From Clostridia bacterium (lineage in GTDB: Bacteria > Bacillota > Clostridia > TANB77 > CAG-465): a DNA stretch of 64,000 nt. The position numbers and the translations under genes are program-made. Under the pieces are notes generated by a model, which was not told where the DNA came from, did not search any database, and saw nothing but the letters and a program-made list of their open reading frames with translations. Position 1 is the stretch's first letter; the number at the start of each line of letters is the position of its first letter. Below, piece after piece: positions 36,706 through 44,868 of the stretch. The stretch is taken from NCBI GenBank assembly GCA_028692955.1, contig JAQUWH010000008.1:1-64000 (forward strand), written 5' to 3'.

Positions 36706-38222
36706 TGAGAACAATACTGGAATGGTTAAAACCAGGAGCAAGAGTCAAAAGATATATTGTGATGCAAATTGTGTCGATAGCGGTACTAATATTTTGTATC
36801 GTTACGTTAAGAGGCGTTTATGATTTAAATCAAAAAATGCTAATTGCTTATATAATTTTAATTACCTTATCTATTTTTGGAATAATTTTTTCATTTGTAT
36901 TGGCACAAAAAAATATATTGTTTGTGTCTTTAAAGAATATTTCTAGAAAGAATAAAAATATAAAAGTAAGAAAATTGTTATATGCAGATCCTAAATTAAA
37001 AAAAGGGCCTAAAATTGTTGTAATTGGTGGAGGAAGTGGTTTACCAAATCTGCTAAAAGGATTAAAAGAATTTACTTCTAACATTACAGCAGTGGTAAAT
37101 GTATCAGAAGATGATACAACACTGACTTCTGCACTTTCTAACACTGATTATTTGACACCTGGTGATATTCGTAAATGTATTGCCTCCTTATCAACGTCAG
37201 AGGCAGAACTTAACAAATTATTAACATATAAAGAAAATGAAAATGGTCAATCTATTGGTAATACGATTATTAATTGTCTTGCCAATATGTCTGGCAGTTT
37301 TGCAAAGGGAATAGAAAAAATCCCAGAAGTATTTAAAATGCAAGGAAATATCTACCCTGTTACAACTGAAAATCTTGTACTTTGTGCAGGACTTGAAAAT
37401 GGTGAGGTTGTTGTAGGAAAGCAAAACATCATAGAAATAGTAAGAGAAACAAAATCTGCAATTAAACAAATATTTTTAAAAGAAGGTAGTATTAAACCAC
37501 ATCCAGAAGTTATTGAGGCAATAAAATCAGCTAATGTCATTGTACTTGGACCTGGTGCGTTGTATACATCTGTTGCTTCTAATCTCTTAATTGAAGAGGT
37601 TTCAAAAGCAATTATTAAATCAAGAGCAAAGAAAATATTTATTGCAAATATTATGAATCAACCTGGCCAAACAGATGGCTACACACTTGCTAAATATATT
37701 AATGAAATAGAAAGATATATTGGGAAACATGTACTTGATTATGCAATTGCCAATAATGGTAAAATAACAGAAGAAATGATTAAAGACTTTAATCAAGAAG
37801 GGTCTTTCCCAGTAAAAATAGATTTAGAAAATATTTCTAATAGAGCAATATGTGTAGTAAAAGAAGATTTGATTTTGACTGCAAAAGATGCTATTATTCA
37901 TGATCCAGATAGACTTGCTGAAATCATTGTTAAAGTTTCTAAATCAAATACAGTAGGTGATTTAAATATTGTGAAGATTAAGAAGAAACATATGAGAAAA
38001 GAAAAATTTTTAAAACATAGCGGTTCTTCTTCTAAAACTGAAAAAGTAACAAAAGAAATTAAAAATTCAAATGTAAAAAAAATATCTACTAGTACTCCTA
38101 AAAAAGGTACTGGAAAAGAAGAAAAAGCACATGCTAAGGCACAAGCTACGATTGATAAAATAAAAAAAGCAGTAAGAAAGGGTCGTAATATTCATGTACA
38201 AATACAAAAGAGGAATTGGTAG
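36705..38222 (+). CDS. yvcK: YvcK/CofD-like protein with two N-terminal membrane helices
   Basis: YvcK-type proteins bind UDP-GlcNAc-like sugars and influence cell-wall synthesis and gluconeogenic growth. The core starts at GPKIVVIGGGSGLPNLLKGLKEF and includes VVNVSEDD, LTPGDIRKCIA, VLGPGALYTSVASNLL and FIANIMNQPGQTDGYT. Unlike the ~320-residue soluble B. subtilis protein, this 505-residue version has two hydrophobic helices (~18-37 and ~45-65) before the core and a ~75-residue Lys-rich tail (KEEKAHAKAQATIDKIKKAV). It is coupled to murB by the overlapping TAATG. Confidence 0.88.
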   Translation: MRTILEWLKPGARVKRYIVMQIVSIAVLIFCIVTLRGVYDLNQKMLIAYIILITLSIFGIIFSFVLAQKNILFVSLKNISRKNKNIKVRKLLYADPKLKKGPKIVVIGGGSGLPNLLKGLKEFTSNITAVVNVSEDDTTLTSALSNTDYLTPGDIRKCIASLSTSEAELNKLLTYKENENGQSIGNTIINCLANMSGSFAKGIEKIPEVFKMQGNIYPVTTENLVLCAGLENGEVVVGKQNIIEIVRETKSAIKQIFLKEGSIKPHPEVIEAIKSANVIVLGPGALYTSVASNLLIEEVSKAIIKSRAKKIFIANIMNQPGQTDGYTLAKYINEIERYIGKHVLDYAIANNGKITEEMIKDFNQEGSFPVKIDLENISNRAICVVKEDLILTAKDAIIHDPDRLAEIIVKVSKSNTVGDLNIVKIKKKHMRKEKFLKHSGSSSKTEKVTKEIKNSNVKKISTSTPKKGTGKEEKAHAKAQATIDKIKKAVRKGRNIHVQIQKRNW

Positions 38223-39991
38223 TATTGAACAAGCTAAAACGGTGGAATATACTATTTCAAATAATGACAATTGTTGTCTTGCTATGTCTGCAGCACTTGA
38301 TACGAAAAAGCCGTATCAGGGGATGTATATTAAAGATGGTAAGATTATCATTGAAAGTATAATGGAAGAAATTGAAGTTAAAAATAAATTATATAGAATT
38401 CGGACAAGTAGTTACCTCATCGCAAAATATCTCTTGTGACGAGTATATCAGTGGTATTGATTTAGAGCAAAATTGTATTAGTTATGATCTTGATACAGTA
38501 AAATTTAGTAAAACATTTTGTTTTGATAAAGACAGCGATTTACTTTGCATTAAATACGAGGTGTATAACAACAGTACAAATGTAGCAAAATTTAAGATAC
38601 TACCATTTATTACTTATAGAGAACTTTTTAAAATGAAGAACTCTCAAACATTACGTTTTAACGAACGTAAATTGGAAGATGGCGTTTTAATTAATTTAAG
38701 TATTATGAATGAGGAAAATGTTATCATCAAATCAGATAAAGCAAAATATGTAAAATCCCCAAAAGTATTAGTAAATGTCAAACATGAATATGTCACAAAA
38801 GAGTTAAACAAAGAAATAGTAAATGAAGATTTGGTAATACCTGGAACTTTTGATATAGATATAAAGAAAGAAAGTAGTTGTACTTTTTATGTATATATTT
38901 CTTCAAAAGATTTTAAATTAAAAGAAATTGACGAAAATGGTATATTAGATAATGCTAGATTCTTTAGACAGAGTATCACAGATAAAATACAAGAAGAATA
39001 TATTGAACTAAAAGATCTGGCTCTACAAATAGAGAATTTTAATAGGAAAAATAGTATGGCTTGTTCATTGCCATATACCAAATCCTATCCTTTAGATTTT
39101 AACGTGAAATTAAGTGATAAACTTTTAAAAGAAGATGTTGTGGCACTTACTGATGTGACAAAAGCAATAGAGGGGCAGTACCTTACTTTTGGAAAAGTAA
39201 AGAAAGCAAATAGTGTATTACTTAAAATAATGGAATATATTAAGCAAATAGATAGAATGGATAAAACAGATATTGACAGTGAATTGGTATTACTAAAACT
39301 GTGGTATATTGAAAGTGTAAATCGATTATTGCAAAAGGACAATTCTTTGTTAGATTCTTATCTTTCTTTTATGAATGAAATATTATATGATGTTTTATCA
39401 AATAGTAATAAAGACAAATATTTAATCAATATACAGACTTGTGCTTTAAGCTATAATGCTATCAAAATATACCAAAATTTTCTTACTGAGCAAGATGAGA
39501 TTATGTATCATATAGCGGAGTATATTCAGGACTTGATTTTAACGAAATTTTGGGATGAAGAAAAAAGGACAATGAAACAAAATATTGATGATGTGGTAGC
39601 AAAACCAAATATAGATATGGTGTATACGTTTAGTCTTTCCTATCCTTGCATTGTAGGGGACATATCAATCAAACTTTTAGATACTATATTTAAAGAACTA
39701 TATACCCCTTATGGATTGCGAGATATACCAAGAAGTGACAGTGAAGTTGGGTATATTTATCCAAGATACATGGCTCATTTTATAAAAGCAAATTTAAGAC
39801 AAAACGGTGTGACTCGTGCTTCTCAAAAAATCGCCTTTAATTTAGTTAAAGAATTATTTCAAGATATTAATAAATATATGAATGGCGGTATTATGTCTGT
39901 CTATTCGGAAAAGGGAATTTTGATTGATGATAGAGGGTATGATTTGTATACCAATGCGGAAATCATACGTTTATATGATATGTTAAGTTAG
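38194..39991 (+). pseudogene. Glycogen-debranching-enzyme-like gene interrupted by a frameshift
   Basis: Two overlapping frames together look like one glycoside hydrolase of the amylo-alpha-1,6-glucosidase type. The first (38194-38439) carries the N-terminal NGLGGY-like region in degenerate form and ends EEIEVKNKLYRI. The second (open from 38372) continues with IEFGQVVTSS and runs to an (alpha/alpha)6-type C-terminus (LYTPYGLRDIPRSD, GGIMSVYSEKGILIDDRGYDLYTNAEIIRLYDML). Removing one A from the run AAAAA at 38380-38384 would fuse the frames as EEIEVKINYIEFG. It could be a real frameshift, a sequencing error or programmed slippage. The active-site residues of true debranching enzymes are not obvious, so the function is uncertain. 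Confidence 0.5.
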
Positions 39992-40006
39992 GTGATGTGA
40001 TAAAAA

Positions 40007-40495
40007 ATGATAATATTAGGAATTGATCCTGGTTTTGGTAGAGTTGGTTATGGAATTATTGATTATACAAAAAATAAGTATAGGGTAATAGAATTTGGTT
40101 GTATTACAACACCTGCTAATACCAATTTTCCAAAGAGATTAAATAAAATTGAAACAGATTTAAGAGAGGTGTTATCAAGATATAAAATTGATGCGGCTTC
40201 TATAGAAGATTTGTTTTTTAATACGAACTCCAAAACGGCTATCAAAGTGGCAGAAGCAAGAGGCGTTATTTTAAATACACTAGTAAGTGAGGGAATAGAC
40301 ATACATGAATATACTCCTTTACAAGCAAAACTTGCAATAGTTGGTTATGGAAGAGCAGAAAAAATACAAGTAAAAGAAATGGTAAAGAGATTTTTAAATC
40401 TTGAGCAAATGCCAAAGTTAGATGATACGACAGATGCTTTAGCAATCGCCATCTGCCATACCCATAATATGCGTTTTAATCAATATATAAAATAA
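40007..40495 (+). CDS. ruvC: Holliday junction resolvase RuvC
   Basis: RuvC cuts four-way junctions. The RNase H-like fold begins with IILGIDPGFGRVGYGII (first catalytic Asp), continues with SIEDLFFNTNSKTAIKVAEARG (catalytic Glu) and ends with KLDDTTDALAIAICH (last acidic pair). The 162-residue length is normal. ruvA and ruvB are not adjacent. A terminator follows. Confidence 0.94.
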   Translation: MIILGIDPGFGRVGYGIIDYTKNKYRVIEFGCITTPANTNFPKRLNKIETDLREVLSRYKIDAASIEDLFFNTNSKTAIKVAEARGVILNTLVSEGIDIHEYTPLQAKLAIVGYGRAEKIQVKEMVKRFLNLEQMPKLDDTTDALAIAICHTHNMRFNQYIK

Positions 40496-40815
40496 TGTAA
40501 TAATAGTAAGATAGACACATAACTCTTTAAGGCTTATGTGTTTTGTTTTACCAAATATTTAATTAATTTATATGTCAAATACAAGTAATGTTTTTTTAAC
40601 AAAAAAGAAATCAAAATGAAATATGAAAGCAGCACTATATAAAATACTTATGTTATATTAATGAAATGTTACATTTTGAGAATACAAGATTACATAATTT
40701 GAGATATCTATAAAAAATATAGAATTTAAGCTATTTCATACAAAAGAAATGTATTGAAAAAAAAATATTTAATGATATAATTATCATATATATGATTGAA
40801 ATTAGGTGGATATAA
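40496..40815. other. Intergenic region between ruvC and the large surface protein
   Basis: It contains the ruvC terminator (ACACATAA 40515-40522 with TTATGTGT 40534-40541, then a T-rich tail to 40548) and, at its end, a promoter for the next gene. The ~200 bases between are very AT-rich and show no open frame or clear RNA structure. Confidence 0.6.
40754..40781 (+). promoter_or_regulatory. Promoter of the large Ig-repeat surface protein
   Basis: TTGAAA (40754-40759) and TATAAT (40776-40781), spacing 16, 34 bases before the ATG. Confidence 0.65.
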
Positions 40816-43800
40816 ATGGTTGATGGAAGTAAAAAAAGAAAAGGAATTAGTTTAATTATCTTAATTATTACTATTGTTGTCATGCTGATATTGGCTACAA
40901 CAGTAATTGTTTTTGTGATGAGAAAAAATCCAATACAAAGTGCAAAAGATGCCAACTTAAAAAATGAAATGCAAACGATGTTAGATGAGCAAAATGAAAG
41001 ATATAAAGATCTTTTATTTCAAAAAGCAGGAGACGATTCTAAAATAAATGATGGAGACTTCCAAGGAATTGTATCTGATGAATATAAAGAACAAGGCTTT
41101 GATGCAACAAAAGATGGCGTTTTGTATAAAGGCGAAGATGACCATGTAAAAGACATTGCAATAGAGATGGGACTAATTGTCACAGATAAAAATATAGTTC
41201 CTATTATTGAAGGAATATTATATGCATCTACTACATGTACCATCAAGATTGATGTTACGTCACAAGATACTCTTTCTCAAATAGAAGATTATAATTATTA
41301 TATCAGTAAAGATGGTAATAATTGGAGTAAATATGCGGAAGCTGAAACTCCTTATGTGATTGGTAGATTAACGGATAACACTGATTATAAAGTGAAAGTA
41401 GAGTTAGTGGATATTAATGGGAATAGAGTAGAGTCGGAGCCTGCGACTGTAAGAACGAAAGAATTATTAAGGGGTAGTCTTGTTGCAAAATTAAATTCAA
41501 GTACTGGCGCTAAATATGAATTTAATACATGGACAAAAGAAGATATATGGGTTAATGCTATTCAATCAGCTACTGGCTCTACAAGTTATAGTGCGACAGG
41601 AGCAAATATAGTTGCTGCAGGTACGACAACACCTACTACTTTGAAGAAACAAGGTGAAACTAAGATACATTTAATCACTACTGATGGAACAAATAATAAA
41701 ACAGCAGACTATGTAATAAAGATTGATAAAGATGCACCAACAGGAACTATTACTACAACTGCCAATACTAATTCAATTTATACAAAAATTAATAATCCTA
41801 CTGATAATTTGAGTGGAATTGCTAAATATGAATATTACTTAGATGGTGAGTTGAAAAATACAAGTCAATCACCAGAATTTACTTATCAAAATCTAACACA
41901 AGGTAGTAACCATGAAGTAAAAGTTGTCGTAACAGACGTTGCTAAAAATTCAACAATATTTACCAAAGGTCAACAACTTCCAATTGTACCAGATGCAGAA
42001 GATGTTATTACATATACATTGAATCCAGATAAATGGACCAATCAAGACGTTACTTTAACAGTAAAATACCCTAGATTTGATGGGCTATTTGCACAGTTTA
42101 GTGACTCAAAAGATGCAAGTGGAAATAAGATATGGAGTAATGTTTCTAGTATTGGGCAAGCGATAGATTATAAAACAACCATAAGGACAAACAAAACTGT
42201 ATATGTTAGATATACGGATATTACAAATCAAGTAGGAAAAGAAATGCCAATAGTAATTAATATCATTGATAAATTGGCGCCAGATAATATAACACTTTCA
42301 TCAAGTACAAAGGAAAATGTCCAATCGGTAAGTGTTATAGTATCTGTACAGGATACGCCTGCTACTGAAGATTATGGAATGAGTGGCATTGAAGAAATAA
42401 AATATTTGTGGAGTACGAAACCTGACAAATTAGCCTCAGGTGATGCTCTATGGAATAGTTCTGTTAATATAGCAAATGATGGAACTGTAACACGAGGTGG
42501 GACAAATGAAGTTATTTACTTACACGTAAGGACAAAAGATAAGGCAGGAAACTATACTACCGCAGTATCTGGTAGATATTTAATTGATAATCAGGCTCCA
42601 ACTGTCATATTTAATCCAAATGGAAATAGCACTTATGCCAAATCACAAAGTACAGTCGTTACTGTAAATGATAATTTTAGTATTGATGGAACATATGTAA
42701 GATATTCATGGACACAAAGTACGACTGCGCCTGCTGAATCATCATTCCCAACAAGCAATACATTTACGAGTGGACAAACTATAACAAAAAATAATGATTC
42801 AGGAAGCAATTGGTATTTATGGGTACTTGCTAAGGATTTAACCGGAAATACAACGATAATAAGATCCAATGCATTTTATTTAGATAATACTAATCCAGTG
42901 ATATCAAGTTTTAACAAGACTTCTCATACGATTAATACGGTACAATATACTGCACAGGCAAGTGATGCTCATAGTGGTATAAAAACGTATCAATTTTATA
43001 TAGGTGGAACTTTAAAATCTACGGTTACTACTACTGCCGGTAGTGCAAGCTATAAATTTACTGGGTTAACCCCCCTTACTAATTATACATTTAAAGTTAG
43101 AGTTACTGATAATGCGGGTAATTTCTCTGAATCTAGTAGTACATTTACGATTAATAATGTTGTTGAGGCAAAAAACATATCAGCAACTGGCTATGATGTA
43201 TATGTCTATACCAATACAAACCCATACATCGTGTATGTACAAACCTGGGCTGATCTAAATGGTAATGATGATAAGATTTTGGAAGCAGTAAGAACTGGTA
43301 GTAATGGTGTATATAAATATAGAGTAAATGTATCAGCACATAAGTATAAAAGTGGAGTATATAATTCTCTTGTGTATCTTAAGCCTAATGAGAATGCTGC
43401 GAACACGTATATTGGTAAAGTAACACCAGAGGTGCCAGCTGATGAAACCCCTCCTGACGCACCTACTATAACGCTAAAATATAACAATTCTAGTGGATCA
43501 CAATATCCGAGGGGGTATTGGACTGCTGAAAATGTCTATGTGAAAGCTACTTCAAGTGATAATGTGGGAATAAAAAAATTTCAATATATGGTCGTTGCCA
43601 TTGATGGTAAAGAGGTAACTGATCCGAAATGGAGTGATACACCACCAAGCGCATGGAACCCTTCAAAGAACGGTAATACTATAGAGACAGTAATTTCTAG
43701 TGGTATTAATTCAAGTTATTTTGTACGTGCCGTTGATTATAATGATAATAAGAGTCTATCGTCAATTCAATTTACTATTAAAATAGATAAGACTCCACCA

Positions 43801-44343
43801 AAGGCTTTTAATATTGCATATGAAAATGTAGGCAAAACAGCATTTACTATAACAGCTTCAACTTCAGATCCGGAAACTGGAATAAAAGAATATCAGTATG
43901 AGATAATTGGTGTTAAGAGTGCAAAAACAGCGAATAATAGTTATCAATTTACTGGACTCACTCCAGGTACTAATTATAAAGTAAAAGTAACTGCATATAA
44001 TAAGGTTGGATTATCAACAGGGAGCAATAGTAATTTGTCTATTACTACATCTTCGGACGTATGCCCCTCTAATGTACATGTATTTGGTGCTTTCATGGGT
44101 GATCCTTCTACTGCTAAATATGGAGATCTTCCAAATTACGTAATGCGTAACTACCATTATGATGGTGGATGTGAGTGGTTTGACTGTAAGCATGAACACC
44201 ATGTAATCTATACAAGTCGTGTAGGTCCCTACAGAGCCTGTGTTATTTGTGGAAGAACAGCATATGAATTAAAAAAAGATTTTGATCAGGCTGTTGGTGA
44301 AGCTAATTTATGGTGTCCTGGTGAAATAAACCTCTGTTGGTAG
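40816..44343 (+). CDS. Large surface protein: pilin-like N-terminus, Ig/FN3-type repeats, Cys/His-rich C-terminus
   Basis: The 1175-residue protein starts with a class III signal (KKRKG10 then ISLIILIITIVVMLILA), as in type IV pilin-like proteins, but lacks the usual Glu at +5. A ~120-residue pilin-like head follows (MQTMLDEQNERYKDLL...EMGLIV). Residues ~130-1080 hold repeated Ig/FN3-like units marked by WT-x-ENVYV/QDVTL strands, ID-K/N-xAPT linkers and SGIxxYxYYxDG motifs. The last ~90 residues carry seven cysteines and several histidines (GGCEWFDCKHEHH, CVICG), possibly a metal-binding knot. It shares the head and repeats with the truncated gene at 62597. It is probably displayed outside the cell; adhesion is a guess. 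Confidence 0.75.
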   Translation: MVDGSKKRKGISLIILIITIVVMLILATTVIVFVMRKNPIQSAKDANLKNEMQTMLDEQNERYKDLLFQKAGDDSKINDGDFQGIVSDEYKEQGFDATKDGVLYKGEDDHVKDIAIEMGLIVTDKNIVPIIEGILYASTTCTIKIDVTSQDTLSQIEDYNYYISKDGNNWSKYAEAETPYVIGRLTDNTDYKVKVELVDINGNRVESEPATVRTKELLRGSLVAKLNSSTGAKYEFNTWTKEDIWVNAIQSATGSTSYSATGANIVAAGTTTPTTLKKQGETKIHLITTDGTNNKTADYVIKIDKDAPTGTITTTANTNSIYTKINNPTDNLSGIAKYEYYLDGELKNTSQSPEFTYQNLTQGSNHEVKVVVTDVAKNSTIFTKGQQLPIVPDAEDVITYTLNPDKWTNQDVTLTVKYPRFDGLFAQFSDSKDASGNKIWSNVSSIGQAIDYKTTIRTNKTVYVRYTDITNQVGKEMPIVINIIDKLAPDNITLSSSTKENVQSVSVIVSVQDTPATEDYGMSGIEEIKYLWSTKPDKLASGDALWNSSVNIANDGTVTRGGTNEVIYLHVRTKDKAGNYTTAVSGRYLIDNQAPTVIFNPNGNSTYAKSQSTVVTVNDNFSIDGTYVRYSWTQSTTAPAESSFPTSNTFTSGQTITKNNDSGSNWYLWVLAKDLTGNTTIIRSNAFYLDNTNPVISSFNKTSHTINTVQYTAQASDAHSGIKTYQFYIGGTLKSTVTTTAGSASYKFTGLTPLTNYTFKVRVTDNAGNFSESSSTFTINNVVEAKNISATGYDVYVYTNTNPYIVYVQTWADLNGNDDKILEAVRTGSNGVYKYRVNVSAHKYKSGVYNSLVYLKPNENAANTYIGKVTPEVPADETPPDAPTITLKYNNSSGSQYPRGYWTAENVYVKATSSDNVGIKKFQYMVVAIDGKEVTDPKWSDTPPSAWNPSKNGNTIETVISSGINSSYFVRAVDYNDNKSLSSIQFTIKIDKTPPKAFNIAYENVGKTAFTITASTSDPETGIKEYQYEIIGVKSAKTANNSYQFTGLTPGTNYKVKVTAYNKVGLSTGSNSNLSITTSSDVCPSNVHVFGAFMGDPSTAKYGDLPNYVMRNYHYDGGCEWFDCKHEHHVIYTSRVGPYRACVICGRTAYELKKDFDQAVGEANLWCPGEINLCW

Positions 44344-44358
44344 AAAAGAGTGATAAAA

Positions 44359-44826
44359 GTGTTAGATAAGAAAAAAAAAATAAATGAAAAAAAAATAAAA
44401 ACTTCGAAGAAGATATTTGTTACACTATTAATTGTTTCAATAGTAATTATTATATCTATTATTTTAATAGTAGTATATTACAATAAAAATAAAACAACAG
44501 AAAAAGTGTATGACAATATAGATAATTATGAAGATGTAAAAATAGAACAAGAGGATATCACAATCAATGGGATTACATTTTTTGATTTTAAATACAAAAC
44601 TTCAAAAGATGCACAAGTATTTTTTTTAAAGTTTAAGAATGCAACTGATAAAGATATTACTGAAAAAAGAAGATATCAAATTAGTTTATTAGGTGGTTCC
44701 TTTGATTTAAGTACAAATGAGATTTTTGCTATTAATGAATTAAAAGCAGGAGAGGAACAAGAAATTTCTATTGCTATAAAGAATAAAATAATTAGTATTA
44801 AACAAATTGTGTTGTCAGAATATTAA
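44359..44826 (+). CDS. Membrane-anchored small protein downstream of the surface protein
   Basis: A Lys-rich N-terminus and one helix (ILVTLL-type segment FVTLLIVSIVIIISIILIVVYY, split here as residues ~20-41) precede a ~110-residue beta domain containing FDFKYKTSKDAQVFFLKF and LGGSFDLSTNEIF, reminiscent of FxLYD-like extracellular domains. GTG 44359 is spaced better from AAAGAGTGAT than GTG 44350. It lies 15 bases after the large surface protein and may work with it. No family is certain. Confidence 0.6.
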   Translation: MLDKKKKINEKKIKTSKKIFVTLLIVSIVIIISIILIVVYYNKNKTTEKVYDNIDNYEDVKIEQEDITINGITFFDFKYKTSKDAQVFFLKFKNATDKDITEKRRYQISLLGGSFDLSTNEIFAINELKAGEEQEISIAIKNKIISIKQIVLSEY

Positions 44827-44831
44827 GCCTT

Positions 44832-44867
44832 AAAAAGTTGTTAGTAAACTACTAACAACTTTTTTTC
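44832..44867. terminator. Bidirectional intrinsic terminator before the P-type ATPase
   Basis: Perfect 14-bp stem (44832-44845 with 44851-44864), 5-base loop, A run on one side and T run on the other, between convergent genes. Confidence 0.9.
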
Positions 44868-44868
44868 T

